Shown here one piece after another: positions 26,939 through 36,512 of a stretch of 64,000 bases of DNA (position 1 is the first letter of the stretch; each line of letters begins with the position of its first letter). Both the position numbers and the translations under genes were made by a program. Source of the stretch: Collimonas sp. OK242 (GTDB taxonomy: Bacteria; Pseudomonadota; Gammaproteobacteria; Burkholderiales; Burkholderiaceae_D); NCBI RefSeq assembly GCF_900107095.1, contig NZ_FNOR01000010.1:62001-126000 (forward strand), in the 5' to 3' direction. The notes under the pieces were generated by a model. That model had not been told where the DNA came from. It saw only the letters and a list, made by a program, of their open reading frames with translations, and did not search any database.

Positions 26939-27958
26939 TCAAGGCCGCTCGACCATCCGCAGATCGCTGACGCCGTCGGCGCCGTTAGCACCAACTGCAC
27001 AACTCGACGGCGTCACGGCCACACTGCCGCGATTGCGCAACATCACCAGCTCGGCCAGCACCGACACCGCAATCTCTGCCGGTGAACGGCTCAGGATAGA
27101 CAAGCCGATCGGCGCATGCAAGCGTTCAATCTGCGCGCGGCTTAAATCCAGCATCAGCAACCGTTCCTTGCGCGCCTCGGTGCTTGCCATCGAGCCGATT
27201 GCGCCGACATAGAAAGCGTCCGTCCTGAGCGCCTCCATCAGCGCCATATCGTCGACTTTTGGATCGTGGCTGAGCGTGACGATCACGGTGCGGCGGTCAG
27301 GCTTGAAAGCCAGCACCGCATCGTCCGGCATGCCATCCAGCCAGATCACACCGTCGGCCTGCCAGTTGCGGCGCTGTTCTTCGCGTGGGTCGTTCAGATA
27401 GACTGAAAAATCCAGCGCAGGCGCCATCTGCGCCAGATATTCGGAGACCTGGCCGGCGCCGATGATCAGCAAACGCCAGCGCGGGCCGAATACCTGCACT
27501 AGTTCTTCCTCATCGAAACGCAGCGCGAAATCGGCATCGCTGGCTTCAATGCTGGCCTGGCCGCTGCGCATATTCAGGCGGCGCTGCACCAGGTGGCGGC
27601 CGGCTACCGCTTCAAGCAGCGGCGTCAGCGAGGCGGCATCGCTCAGTGGCTCGATCACCAGTTCCAGCGTACCGCCACAGGGCAGGCCAAAGCGGCGCAT
27701 TTGCTCGGCGCTGATACCGTAGCGTACCAGTTCGATCTGATGCGGGAAGGCGGCGGAAAAACGCTGCATCAGGTCGTCTTCGATGCAGCCGCCCGAGACC
27801 GAGCCGGTAAAATCGCCGTCATCCGTTATCGCAAACAGTGAACCAAGCGGACGCGGCGCCGAACCCCAGTTGCGCACTACCGTCACCATGGCTACCCGCT
27901 TCCCCTGCTGCAGCCAGCTGACGGCGCTTTTCAATACTTGATAATCGACTGCGTTCAT
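26939..27958 (-). CDS. XdhC/CoxI-family molybdenum-cofactor insertion chaperone
   Basis: The 339-residue product has the XdhC/CoxI N-terminal domain ('VAMVTVVRNWGSAPRPLGSL', 'FTGSVSGGCIEDDL') and the C-terminal NAD-binding-like XdhC_C domain ('LLIIGAGQVSEYLAQMAPAL', 'YVGAIGSMASTEARKERL', 'LHAPIGLSI'). XdhC binds Moco, promotes sulfuration and inserts it into molybdenum hydroxylases such as xanthine dehydrogenase. No hydroxylase genes are in the window. It follows the ABC permease gene by 76 bases on the same strand, so it may be the last gene of that operon. Confidence 0.9.
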   Translation of the reverse strand: MNAVDYQVLKSAVSWLQQGKRVAMVTVVRNWGSAPRPLGSLFAITDDGDFTGSVSGGCIEDDLMQRFSAAFPHQIELVRYGISAEQMRRFGLPCGGTLELVIEPLSDAASLTPLLEAVAGRHLVQRRLNMRSGQASIEASDADFALRFDEEELVQVFGPRWRLLIIGAGQVSEYLAQMAPALDFSVYLNDPREEQRRNWQADGVIWLDGMPDDAVLAFKPDRRTVIVTLSHDPKVDDMALMEALRTDAFYVGAIGSMASTEARKERLLMLDLSRAQIERLHAPIGLSILSRSPAEIAVSVLAELVMLRNRGSVAVTPSSCAVGANGADGVSDLRMVERP

Positions 27959-28034
27959 GGCTTACCTGATCATAATTGATACTTATCAGTGTAGTGAAAA
28001 ACAGGATCGGCTGCGCGACAAGCCACAGCACTCT

Positions 28035-28886
28035 TCACAAACGCTCAGTCTCGCCGCTCTTGGGCTGCCACTTCATCAAGCGCTTTTCGATCATCCCCAC
28101 CACCGTATCGAGCACCAGCGCAAAGGCGGTCAGCACCAGTATCCCGGCAAACACTGTATTGATGTCGAATGCACCTTCGGCTTGCAAGATCAGGTAGCCG
28201 ACGCCGCGCGCCGAACCGAGGTATTCACCGACGATGACGCCGACGAAAGCCAGCCCGACCGAGGTATGCAGGCTGGAGAACACCCAGGAGGTAGCTGACG
28301 GCAGGTACACCGTGCGCAATAACTGACGCTGGTTGGCGCCTAGCATGCGGGCATTGGCGAGCACCACCGGGCTGACTTCCTTGACGCCTTGATAAACGTT
28401 GAAAAACACGATGAAAAATACCAGCGTCACTGCCAACGCCACCTTGGACCAGATGCCGAGTCCGAACCACATCGCAAAAATCGGCGCCAGGATCACCCGC
28501 GGCATCGCGTTGGAAGCTTTGATGTAAGGATCCAGAATGGCCGAGGTCAAAGGCGACAGGGCCAGCCACAAGCCGACGCCGAGACCGAACACCGTGCCTA
28601 TGCCAAACGCCAGCATGGTCTCGCTCAGGGTGATCAGCAGGTGTGAATAAATCTCCGCCGGGAACGTCAGCGTAAACCAGGTGTGGTCGCCGAAACCGAC
28701 TTCCAGCGAACCGCTGCCGACCGTAAACCACTGCCAGACACGTTGCAGCACCTTGATCGGCTCGCCGAAGAAAAACGCCGTTTGCGGATTGCGTGTCGCC
28801 AGGTGCCAGATGAAGAAAAATATCAGCAGCACCAATACTTGATATACCCGCAGATTCCTATAATTCGGCTTGATGGCTTTCCACAT
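28035..28886 (-). CDS. ABC transporter permease, NitT/TauT type
   Basis: The 283-residue permease has about six helices and the binding-protein-dependent transport EAA-like loop ('VFFNVYQGVKEVSPVVLANA' followed by 'MLGANQRQLLRTVYLPSA'). This is the SsuC/TauC/nitrate type. It forms an inner-membrane channel with the ATPase encoded next to it, 45 bases upstream. The substrate cannot be read from the permease. Confidence 0.9.
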   Translation of the reverse strand: MWKAIKPNYRNLRVYQVLVLLIFFFIWHLATRNPQTAFFFGEPIKVLQRVWQWFTVGSGSLEVGFGDHTWFTLTFPAEIYSHLLITLSETMLAFGIGTVFGLGVGLWLALSPLTSAILDPYIKASNAMPRVILAPIFAMWFGLGIWSKVALAVTLVFFIVFFNVYQGVKEVSPVVLANARMLGANQRQLLRTVYLPSATSWVFSSLHTSVGLAFVGVIVGEYLGSARGVGYLILQAEGAFDINTVFAGILVLTAFALVLDTVVGMIEKRLMKWQPKSGETERL

Positions 28887-28931
28887 GATCCCGTTTTGTC
28901 CTTGTTATCCTGGTTATCCCGGATTGCGCTG

Positions 28932-29741
28932 CTAAGCGACTTTCTTTTGCTGCTGATAGCCCTTCAACACTTCGTCGCGCAGCACGCTCCAGATCTGCTG
29001 GTGCAGCTCGACAAAACGCGGATCGCTGCGGATTTCAGCTACGTCGCGCGGGCGCGGCAAATCAATCACGAACTCGCCGATCGGATGGGTTCCCGGCCCG
29101 GCCGACAGCACCACCACCCGGTCCGACATGGCGATCGCCTCATCCAGGTCGTGGGTGATGAACAGCACCGCCTTGCGTTTGGCGCTCCACAATTCCAGCA
29201 CTTCGTTTTCCATCAGTTGCCGGGTCTGGATATCCAATGCCGAAAACGGCTCATCCATCAGGATGATGTCAGGATCCAGGATCAAGGTCTGCGCCAGCGC
29301 CACCCGCTTGCGCATGCCGCCCGAGAGCTGATGCGGATAACGGTCGCCGAAGCCTTGCAGGCCGACCCGCGCCAGCCATTCTTCACCCAGCTGGCGCGCC
29401 TTGGCTTCATCGGTTTCCCGATACTGCAAGCCGGCGATGACATTCTGCAGCGCGCTGCGCCAAGGCATCAGCGCTTCGGCCTGGAACATGTAACCGGCGC
29501 GGCGATTGATGCCAAGCAGCGGCTCGCCAAACACCTTGACGCTGCCGGATGAAGGCTGCAGCAAACCGGCGCCGACATTCAACAAGGTCGATTTGCCGCA
29601 GCCGGTCGGCCCGACCACGGAAACGAATTCGCCCGGCGCGATCGACAAATTGGTGTCAGCTACCGCAGTGTAGCGCTGGGAACGATCGTCTTTGGAGATG
29701 AAGGTGCAACTGACGTTGTCGAGAAAGAGGGCTGGAGTCAT
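28932..29741 (-). CDS. ABC transporter ATP-binding protein, NitT/TauT type
   Basis: The 269-residue ATPase has Walker A 'GPTGCGKST' at 44-52, signature 'LSGGMRKR', and Walker B 'IILMDEPFSALD', all as in SsuB/TauB. The frame is open to a TTG at 29786 but the ATG at 29741 gives the usual N-terminus. Ribosome site is poor there. It is separated from the upstream binding-protein gene by a strong hairpin, so it may be made at a lower level than the binding protein. Confidence 0.9.
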   Translation of the reverse strand: MTPALFLDNVSCTFISKDDRSQRYTAVADTNLSIAPGEFVSVVGPTGCGKSTLLNVGAGLLQPSSGSVKVFGEPLLGINRRAGYMFQAEALMPWRSALQNVIAGLQYRETDEAKARQLGEEWLARVGLQGFGDRYPHQLSGGMRKRVALAQTLILDPDIILMDEPFSALDIQTRQLMENEVLELWSAKRKAVLFITHDLDEAIAMSDRVVVLSAGPGTHPIGEFVIDLPRPRDVAEIRSDPRFVELHQQIWSVLRDEVLKGYQQQKKVA

Positions 29742-29776
29742 GGGAGTGTGGATTGGCTTGTTACGGCTGCCTGGCG

Positions 29777-29800
29777 GGGCGGGCAAATTTTTGCCCGCCC
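29777..29800 (-). promoter_or_regulatory. Intercistronic hairpin between binding-protein and ATPase genes
   Basis: Perfect 11-bp arms GGGCGGGCAAA and TTTGCCCGCCC with a 2-base centre begin 6 bases after the binding-protein stop. No T-run follows on the minus strand. A hairpin here would stabilise the upstream mRNA or partly stop transcription, giving the usual excess of binding protein over transporter. Confidence 0.6.
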
Positions 29801-29806
29801 TGCTTG

Positions 29807-30844
29807 CTATTTGTACTTGGCGTTGGCTTTTTTTACAAACTCATTGGTATAAGTTTGCGACAAATCGATATTTTTGCCGGCCAGCTCAGGATCGAATGCT
29901 TCCAGTGTGTGCAGCGCGACTTTCGGGCCGGCGTCAGGAATCGTACCGTCCGGTGACAGCGCCTCGCGCACTTTCATGAAAGCTTCGATGTACAAGGCAC
30001 GGTCGCCCAGCTGATAGCTCTCCGGCACCGCCTTGACAATATCCGACGGGCCGGCTTTCTGCAACCACTTCAGGGCGCGCACCATGGCGTTGGTCAAGGC
30101 TTGCGTGGTATTCGGGTATTTCTTGATGAAATCGGCGGAGGCGTACAAGGTGGCTGCCGGCATCGGGCCGCCAAACACGGTGTTGGTGTCTTTCAAGGTG
30201 CGCGTATCGGCAATGATCCTGATCTCATTATTCTGCTGCATCATGGTGATCAGCGGATCGAGATTGACGATCACGTCGATAGAACCGGAGCGCAGCGCCG
30301 ACAATGCGCCGGCCGAGGCGCCCACGCCGATGTAGGAGACGTCGGTCGGTTTCAGGCCGCCCTTGGCCAAGACGAAATTGGACATCATGCTGGTCGAGGA
30401 ACCCGGCGCGGTAACGCCGATCTTCTTGCCTTTCAGATCCGCAATCGACTTATAGTTAGGCATGGTCTTGTTGGACACGCCCATGACGATTTGCGGCGCC
30501 CGGCCCTGCAGCACGAATGCGGTGATATGCTGATTCTTGGCCTGCATGCTGATGGTGTGCTCGAACGCACCGGAGACCACATCGGCGCTGCCGCCGATCA
30601 GCGCCTGCAGCGCTTTGGCGCCGCCGGCGAAATCGGAAATCGTTACATCCAGACCTTCATCCTTGAAATAACCGAGCTGTTCGGCAATCGTCAGCGGCAG
30701 GTAATAGAACAGGTTTTTGCCGCCCACCGCGATAGCCACTTTGGTTTTCTCAGGTGTCTGCGCAAACAATTTGCCATTGAATGTCAGGTACCCCGCCAAG
30801 AACAGGCAAAGGGCGATGCCAAACTGCTTCCAGCTGAATTTCAT
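29807..30844 (-). CDS. ABC transporter substrate-binding protein, NMT1/SsuA-like
   Basis: The 345-residue periplasmic binding protein has a signal peptide (~1-28, F-A-Q cleavage region) and the NMT1/SsuA fold: 'YLPLTIAEQLGYFKDEGLDV', 'GGAKALQALIGGSADVVSGA', 'DLKGKKIGVTAPGSSTSMMS'. It is the first gene of a binding protein-ATPase-permease-xdhC array on the minus strand. Such proteins bind sulfonates, nitrate, pyrimidines or similar compounds. The downstream xdhC makes a substrate of a molybdenum hydroxylase (purine or N-heterocycle) a guess worth holding lightly. Confidence 0.9.
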   Translation of the reverse strand: MKFSWKQFGIALCLFLAGYLTFNGKLFAQTPEKTKVAIAVGGKNLFYYLPLTIAEQLGYFKDEGLDVTISDFAGGAKALQALIGGSADVVSGAFEHTISMQAKNQHITAFVLQGRAPQIVMGVSNKTMPNYKSIADLKGKKIGVTAPGSSTSMMSNFVLAKGGLKPTDVSYIGVGASAGALSALRSGSIDVIVNLDPLITMMQQNNEIRIIADTRTLKDTNTVFGGPMPAATLYASADFIKKYPNTTQALTNAMVRALKWLQKAGPSDIVKAVPESYQLGDRALYIEAFMKVREALSPDGTIPDAGPKVALHTLEAFDPELAGKNIDLSQTYTNEFVKKANAKYK

Positions 30845-31075
30845 TTTGTCTCCTCGTATATCCAGGGTTATTTCACTACTGCTTAGTTTTGTTTATGTCA
30901 GTAATGGTGCTTTTCTTTGCCATCTTGATGTGGCTATTCGGAAACTGAGTTACTAGCGGGCTCTATGATAATACTGTCTTTCTGGAAATAAATAGCCGCC
31001 TGTCATTATGTTTTTTTAGCATGGCAGCTCGGCCTCGCCATCGGCTTCGCCACCGGCCTCGCCAGACGCTAGATG

Positions 31076-31672
31076 TCAGGTCGCACGCCGGTCCAGCATC
31101 GCACGGGCGATGGTGCCGGCATCGACATATTCCAGCTCCCCACCCACCGGCACCCCACGCGCCAGGCGGCTGACTTGCAGGCCGCGGGCTTTCATGGTTT
31201 CGCTGATGTAGTGGGCAGTGGCCTCGCCTTCGTTGGTGAAATTGGTCGCCAGCACGACTTCCGTCACCACGCCGTCGGTGGCGCGGCCTATCAGTTTTTC
31301 CAACTGGATGTCTTTCGGACCGATGCCGTCCAGCGGCGACAAGCGGCCCATCAGGACAAAATACAAGCCCTTGAAAGTCAGGGTCTGTTCAATCATCAGC
31401 TGGTCTGTCGGCGTCTCCACCACGCACAGCAAGGTGGGATCGCGCTCAGGATCGAGGCAGGTTTCGCAGACCTCGTTCTCGGTGAAGGTATTGCATAGCG
31501 CGCAGTGGCGGATCTGATCGACCGCCTGGGTCAGCGCCCGCCCCAGCAGCGCCGCACCGTCACGGTCATGCTGCAACAAATGATAAGCCATGCGCTGAGC
31601 CGATTTTGGACCGACACCGGGCAGATGACGCAAGGCTTCGGTGAGTAAGGTAAGACTGGAAGGAATTTTCAC
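31076..31672 (-). CDS. recR: Recombination protein RecR
   Basis: A 198-residue RecR with N-terminal helix-hairpin-helix ('[20 protein letters not shown]'), a four-Cys zinc finger ('CALC' and 'CETC'), a Toprim domain and the C-terminal Walker-B-like '[20 protein letters not shown]'. RecR works with RecO and RecF to load RecA at gaps. It is the third gene of dnaX-ybaB-recR, a widely conserved arrangement. Confidence 0.97.
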   Translation of the reverse strand: MKIPSSLTLLTEALRHLPGVGPKSAQRMAYHLLQHDRDGAALLGRALTQAVDQIRHCALCNTFTENEVCETCLDPERDPTLLCVVETPTDQLMIEQTLTFKGLYFVLMGRLSPLDGIGPKDIQLEKLIGRATDGVVTEVVLATNFTNEGEATAHYISETMKARGLQVSRLARGVPVGGELEYVDAGTIARAMLDRRAT

Positions 31673-31712
31673 GTCAAGCCTTGAATCATGCGACGCTCAA
31701 AAATGAGCTTGG

Positions 31713-32033
31713 TCAGAATGGCAATTTGAAACCGGCTGGCATGCCGGCAGTCAGGCCGGACATTTTTTCCGCCGACAGCGCTTCAGCTTTACGCACCGCA
31801 TCGTTGAAAGCGGCAGCTACCAGGTCTTCCAGCATGTCCTTGTCGTCGGCCAGCAAGGAAGCGTCGATCGCTACCCGCTTGACGGCGTTCTTGCAAGTCA
31901 TCACGACTTTCACCAGGCCGGCGCCCGATTCGCCTTCGACTTCGATCAAGGCCAATTGGTCTTGCATCTTCTTCATGTTGTCTTGCATTGCCTGGGCTTG
32001 TTTCATCAGCCCTGCTATTTGGCCCTTCATCAT
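31713..32033 (-). CDS. ybaB: YbaB/EbfC-family nucleoid-associated protein
   Basis: A 106-residue protein of the YbaB/EbfC family, which binds DNA as a dimer with tweezer-like helices. The N-terminal helix '[20 protein letters not shown]' and the central '[20 protein letters not shown]' are diagnostic. GGAG lies 8 bases before the first of two tandem ATGs. The gene sits between dnaX and recR (47 and 40 bases), as in most proteobacteria. Confidence 0.95.
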   Translation of the reverse strand: MMKGQIAGLMKQAQAMQDNMKKMQDQLALIEVEGESGAGLVKVVMTCKNAVKRVAIDASLLADDKDMLEDLVAAAFNDAVRKAEALSAEKMSGLTAGMPAGFKLPF

Positions 32034-32080
32034 GGTGTTTCTCCTATAAAAACAAAAAAATTCATTACAAAAAAAATTGA

Positions 32081-34207
32081 TTACCCCAGAGGCTTGATCG
32101 ATCCAGGCACAATCGAAGCGCCGAATTCGCGCATCATGCTCTGAATGAAAGGGTCGTTTTGCGCAGTCTGTTCCGCCAGCCGCTGCCGTTCTGCCTGCGC
32201 CGCCATTGCCTGGGCGTTAGCGGTATGGCGGACCGGGCCGAGCTCGGTTTCCACTTTTACATTACGGCCGAAATGCTCGGTCAGCGCTACTTCCAACTTA
32301 TCAACGCTGCCGGCCGAGCGCAAGGTATCGAAAGGAATCCGCAGATGGAATTGGACTGCCGCGCCGCTGCTGTCGGATTTGATCAGTTCGCTCTGCTGCG
32401 CCAGCTGATGCGCTACGCCGCGTACCGCCAGGTTGGCGGCCAGCAACGGCCAGTTGCCGTCCCAGTTCAGGTTCGGATCGGGCTGCAGGACCAGTGGCGG
32501 CAACGGTTCTAGCGGAGCCGCAGGCTGCGGGACAACAGCTTCGGGGCGCGCAGTCTGACGGTTATTGTTTGCCGCCCCGTTTGCCGCCCCGTTCACTCCG
32601 CCGGCGGCTGCAGAGGCGCGCGGAGCTGCGAATTGTGCGTACGATTCAGTTTTTTTTTCAGCCGCCGAACTGGAAAATTCGGTATCTGGCAAATCCATGG
32701 GCAGAGGGATCTCTTCTTCCCAAGGCGGCACGGAAGAATTTTGCGCTGCCTGCTGCACATAAGCCGGCGCTGCAGGCTTGGCTTGCACCTCGGCTGGCTG
32801 GCTGGCCGGCGCCGCCTGCGCCTGGCTTGGCTGCGGTCGCGCGGCGGCGCCGCCCTTGCGGGAAGATGCAGCAGCGCGCGCCGCTTCCAGCGCAGCTCTT
32901 GCCGGACTCATGGCGCTCGTATCCGGACGCGCTACCGGCGCGCTGGTGCTGACTGTCTGCGGAGCGCTGCTCAAGCGCGCGGCCGTGGGTGCTGCCGCAG
33001 CTTGCGCCGCGGCCGGCCTGGATGCAGGAGCCGGCTGCGGCGCCGGCGCGGTGCTCACCTGAGGCCGTGGCCGGCCGACTGGCGGCGGCGCTACCGTGCT
33101 GCCGTCGGCTTGCGGCCGGAATGCCAGCATGCGCAGCAAGGTCATCGAAAAACCGGCATATTCGTCCGGCGCCAATCCCAGTTCATTACGGCCATGTACG
33201 GCGATCTGGTAAAACAGTTGTACTTCCTCGGCATCGAACAAGGCCGCCAGCCGTATCACTTCTTCGCGTTCCGGCAAATCGTCGGCCAAGGCGGCGGGAA
33301 CGCTTTGCGCCAAGGCTACCCGATGCAGCAAAGTGCCCAGGTCCTGCAGCGCAGCGTTATATGACAGGCTGCGGCTGGCCATGTCGTCGGCGACCGCCAG
33401 CAAACCGGGACCGTCCTTTTGCGCCAGCGCATCGAGCACGCGGATCAGATACGACTGATCGAGCGCGCCCAGCATGCCTTGCACTGCTTCCAAGGTCACT
33501 TTGCCGGCAGCATAGGCGATCGCCTGATCGGTCAGCGACAGCGCATCGCGCATCGAGCCGTGCGCGCCTTGCGCCAGCAAACGTAAAGCCGGCGTTTCGA
33601 ATTCGATTTGTTCCTGGCCCAGGATATTATCCAGATGGCCGATGATATGGCCAGGCGGCATCTGCTTCAGGTTGAACTGCAAGCAGCGCGACAGCACCGT
33701 TACCGGAATTTTTTGCGGATCGGTGGTAGCCAGGATGAATTTGACATGTTCCGGCGGCTCTTCCAGCGTCTTCAGCATCGAGTTGAAGGCATGGTTGGTC
33801 AGCATGTGCACTTCATCGATCATGTAGACCTTGAAGCGCGCATTCGACGGTGCATAGACAGCTTGTTCCAGCAGCTGCGCCATTTCGTCGACGCCGCGGT
33901 TCGACGCCGCATCCATCTCGATATAATCGACGAAACGCCCGGCATCGATCGCCACGCATGCTTCGCACACACCGCACGGTGCGGCGGTGATGCCGCCGTT
34001 GCCGTCGGCCCCGATGCAATTCAGCGATTTCGCCAGGATCCGCGACAAAGTAGTCTTGCCGACACCGCGGGTGCCGGTGAACAGATAGGCGTGGTGCAAA
34101 CGCTGCTGCTCCAAGGCATGCGTCAAGGCCCTAACGACGTGTTCCTGGCCGACCAGCGTATCGAAACTTCTGGGGCGATATTTACGGGCGAGAACTTGGT
34201 AGGACAT
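32081..34207 (-). CDS. dnaX: DNA polymerase III tau/gamma subunit, with a probable -1 frameshift site
   Basis: The 708-residue tau subunit opens with '[20 protein letters not shown]', has Walker A 'GTRGVGKT' at 45-52, a zinc module C64, C78, C81, C84, and 'DEVH' in the Walker B/DEXH position. Domains I-III cover ~1-370; a Pro/Ala-rich linker follows; the C-terminal ~110 residues form the alpha-binding domain. At codons 518-519 lies a run of nine A that can slip to -1, where AAC is followed by TGA, giving a 520-residue gamma-like form. The start is fixed by homology because the longer frame is only antisense to the aidB gene. The ribosome site is weak. Confidence 0.95.
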   Translation of the reverse strand: MSYQVLARKYRPRSFDTLVGQEHVVRALTHALEQQRLHHAYLFTGTRGVGKTTLSRILAKSLNCIGADGNGGITAAPCGVCEACVAIDAGRFVDYIEMDAASNRGVDEMAQLLEQAVYAPSNARFKVYMIDEVHMLTNHAFNSMLKTLEEPPEHVKFILATTDPQKIPVTVLSRCLQFNLKQMPPGHIIGHLDNILGQEQIEFETPALRLLAQGAHGSMRDALSLTDQAIAYAAGKVTLEAVQGMLGALDQSYLIRVLDALAQKDGPGLLAVADDMASRSLSYNAALQDLGTLLHRVALAQSVPAALADDLPEREEVIRLAALFDAEEVQLFYQIAVHGRNELGLAPDEYAGFSMTLLRMLAFRPQADGSTVAPPPVGRPRPQVSTAPAPQPAPASRPAAAQAAAAPTAARLSSAPQTVSTSAPVARPDTSAMSPARAALEAARAAASSRKGGAAARPQPSQAQAAPASQPAEVQAKPAAPAYVQQAAQNSSVPPWEEEIPLPMDLPDTEFSSSAAEKKTESYAQFAAPRASAAAGGVNGAANGAANNNRQTARPEAVVPQPAAPLEPLPPLVLQPDPNLNWDGNWPLLAANLAVRGVAHQLAQQSELIKSDSSGAAVQFHLRIPFDTLRSAGSVDKLEVALTEHFGRNVKVETELGPVRHTANAQAMAAQAERQRLAEQTAQNDPFIQSMMREFGASIVPGSIKPLG
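32596..32658 (-). promoter_or_regulatory. dnaX slippery A9 run with downstream stem
   Basis: On the coding (minus) strand, nine A (32650-32658) are read GAA-AAA-AAA-ACT in frame. A -1 shift, or one extra A in the mRNA, gives AAC then TGA. About 24 bases downstream a 6-bp stem (CTCCGC/GCGGAG, positions 32620-32625 and 32596-32601) could act as a stimulator. An upstream Shine-Dalgarno-like stimulator as in E. coli is not evident. Confidence 0.6.
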
Positions 34208-34477
34208 AGGCGACGAATATGGGCTGCAGGTTGTGAAATACAAACAGCATTTTACCTGACAGACGCAATTAGCACGGTTTTTAAACTTGGCGGCCGATTC
34301 CGCCTTATCGCCACCCGGCGTTCCGGGCTTAATCGGGGAGGAAAGCAGGGGAACGATGAGATTGAGTATGGTCTCTAAATAAATGCGGGGCAGCATTGCC
34401 CTGAGAACCGGGACAAGAGGTAAAGTCGAAAGAGGTAAAGTCGAACCATCCGGCACAACAATCTCAGGAGACCAATC
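34208..34477. other. Divergent intergenic region between dnaX and aidB
   Basis: About 270 bases carry both promoters. I looked for a 4.5S RNA gene, which often lies near dnaX, and did not find its conserved core on either strand. Confidence 0.35.
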
Positions 34478-36124
34478 ATGCCAGGGCAAATCCATGAAGT
34501 GACAAATCAGGTGCCTGAGCTGTATGGCAACAATCTGTTTCTGGACGACACCATCCTGCAGGCTGGCGTCAAGCGCCTGCATGGGCAGTGGCACGCCGGC
34601 CAGCTGGCACGCTACGGCGCCGAACTGGGCAGCAAGGAAACCTGGCAACTGGCTGAGCTGGCGAACCGCCACCAGCCCGAACTGAATACCTTCGACCGCC
34701 TCGGCAACCGCATCGATGTGGTCGATTTCCATCCGGCCTGGCATGCCTTGCTGGGCTTGCTGCGGCGGGAGGGCTTGCACGCCCTGCCCTGGATCAAGCC
34801 GCAAAGCGGCAGCCATGTGGCGCGGGCGGCTGGCTATTTCCTGCACGCCCAGGTCGAAGCCGGATCGCTTTGCCCAACCACCATGACATTTGCCTCGATC
34901 CCGGTATTGCAGCAAGAACCGGCGCTGTTTGCCGCTTTGCAGGCGAAACTGTTGTCATGTGAACATGATAGCCGCGACCTGCCTCTGGATCACAAAAACT
35001 CTATCCTGATCGGCATGGGCATGACGGAAAAACAAGGCGGCTCCGATGTGCGCAGCAACACGACCGCAGCGACACCGCTGGCAGGCGGTAGCGGCCGCGG
35101 CGCCGGTTACCTGCTGACCGGCCACAAATGGTTTTTCTCCGCGCCCATGTGCGATGCGCACATGATGCTGGCGCGCACAGAAATGGGCTTGAGCTGCTTT
35201 TTCGTACCGCGCTGGCGGCCGGATGGCAGTAAGAATCCGGTGCAGATCCAGCGTTTGAAAAACAAACTCGGCAATCGCTCCAATTCCAGCAGCGAGGTGG
35301 AATTCCGGAATGCCTTCGGCATCATGGTCGGCGACGAAGGCCGCGGCATCCCGACCATTATCGAAATGGCCAACCACACGCGCCTCGATTGCGTCATCGG
35401 TGCCGCCGGCCTGATGCGCCAGGCACTGGTGCAAGCGCTGCACCACGCGCGCCACCGCAGCGCTTTCGGCCGCCTCCTGGCGGAACAGCCGCTGATGCAA
35501 AACGTGTTGTCCGACCTGGCGCTGGAAAGTGAAGCGGCAACGCTGCTGATGCTGCAGCTGGCGAGCGCTTTCGAACAAGCCGACGATCCGCTGCAACGCG
35601 CCTGGCGCCGCATCGTCACACCCGCCGCCAAATTCTGGATTTGCAAACGGGCGCTGGAATTCACCGGCGAATGCATGGAAGTCTGGGGCGGCAACGGCTA
35701 CGTCGAAGCCGCACCGATGGCGCGCTTTTACCGGGAGGCGCCGGTCAATTCGATCTGGGAAGGTTCCGGCAACGTGATGTGCCTGGACGTGCTGCGCGCG
35801 ATTGAACGCGAGCCGGCCGGCTTCGGCTTGCTGCTGGAGCAACTGGCTGAGGTGGCGCACGATCATCCCGGCTTGCGCAGCATGCTGGACGATTTGCTGA
35901 AGGATCTGGCGACTCCGCCTGAACAGCGCGAGATGCTGGGACGCCGCTTTGTGCAGCGCCTGGTGCTGACGGTCCAGGGCGCCTTGATGTTGCAGCATGC
36001 GCCGGCGGCAATCGCGGAAGCGTTTATCGCCAGCCGCAGCGAGGCGATGGGCGGGCGCGTCTACGGCACCTTGGCGGCGGTGCATCTGCAGCAGCAGATT
36101 TTGCAGCGCACCTGGGCGCAATGA
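34478..36124 (+). CDS. aidB: AidB-like acyl-CoA dehydrogenase-family protein
   Basis: The 548-residue product is an acyl-CoA dehydrogenase homologue of the AidB type, by length (E. coli AidB 541) and motifs: 'IGMGMTEKQGGSDVRSNTTA', 'GHKWFFSAPMCDAHMMLART', and 'EVWGGNGYVEAAPMARFYRE'. AidB binds FAD and DNA and is part of the adaptive response to alkylation damage; it also has weak isovaleryl-CoA dehydrogenase activity. No Ada-like gene is nearby. An antisense open frame over the 5' part only extends the dnaX frame. A good AGGAG lies upstream of the ATG. Confidence 0.92.
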   Translation: MPGQIHEVTNQVPELYGNNLFLDDTILQAGVKRLHGQWHAGQLARYGAELGSKETWQLAELANRHQPELNTFDRLGNRIDVVDFHPAWHALLGLLRREGLHALPWIKPQSGSHVARAAGYFLHAQVEAGSLCPTTMTFASIPVLQQEPALFAALQAKLLSCEHDSRDLPLDHKNSILIGMGMTEKQGGSDVRSNTTAATPLAGGSGRGAGYLLTGHKWFFSAPMCDAHMMLARTEMGLSCFFVPRWRPDGSKNPVQIQRLKNKLGNRSNSSSEVEFRNAFGIMVGDEGRGIPTIIEMANHTRLDCVIGAAGLMRQALVQALHHARHRSAFGRLLAEQPLMQNVLSDLALESEAATLLMLQLASAFEQADDPLQRAWRRIVTPAAKFWICKRALEFTGECMEVWGGNGYVEAAPMARFYREAPVNSIWEGSGNVMCLDVLRAIEREPAGFGLLLEQLAEVAHDHPGLRSMLDDLLKDLATPPEQREMLGRRFVQRLVLTVQGALMLQHAPAAIAEAFIASRSEAMGGRVYGTLAAVHLQQQILQRTWAQ

Positions 36125-36442
36125 ATGCGCGGTTTGCGCAGAAATCGTAATTTTCAGGTTTGCGACCTAAGATTCAAGGAGGCAAATTACGCAACGATTG
36201 CAGTGATGGGTAATCCCCCCACAGAAGAATCGTCCAACCAGACAGTATCGGCGCTGAGCCGCAGGAGTGATCAAAATTTTTCTTGACGATGCGAGCGTCG
36301 CGTAAAGTCTTTCAGCTGTGAATTGGGATTGCGCCGTTTGTACTTGTGGTGTGAATACGAATAGCTTCTGCTGCGAAAACTGAACTGGTGTACATCAGCA
36401 GCGAAATCACCTCAATACTAGTCCAGTTCTTTGCCTCTTCCA
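36125..36442. other. Intergenic region between aidB and the low-GC islet
   Basis: No gene recognised on either strand. GC declines towards the right end, where the diverged direct repeat begins at 36443. Confidence 0.35.
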
Positions 36443-36486
36443 TTTAAAGGTGGATTGAAAAGTGGAATGGGATATTTTGTCGAAGG
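36443..36486 (+). repeat. Diverged direct repeat, copy 1
   Basis: This 44-base element matches 37613-37656 at 36 of 44 positions without gaps; 7 of the 8 differences are transitions. Both copies share TTTAAAGGTGG at the left and TTTGTCGAA near the right. The pair brackets the three small low-GC genes. Confidence 0.6.
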
Positions 36487-36512
36487 CATCCAGAAAAGCC
36501 GGATATGAAATA

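Noticed and set aside
34208-34477. 4.5S SRP RNA gene next to dnaX
   Set aside because: The conserved SRP RNA core was not found on either strand.
34208-34915. Long N-terminal extension of the dnaX frame
   Set aside because: It is antisense to the aidB gene; the conserved DnaX N-terminus begins at 34207.
34955-36121. 388-codon minus-strand frame inside aidB
   Set aside because: Gln/His-rich antisense artefact; aidB motifs on the plus strand are intact.
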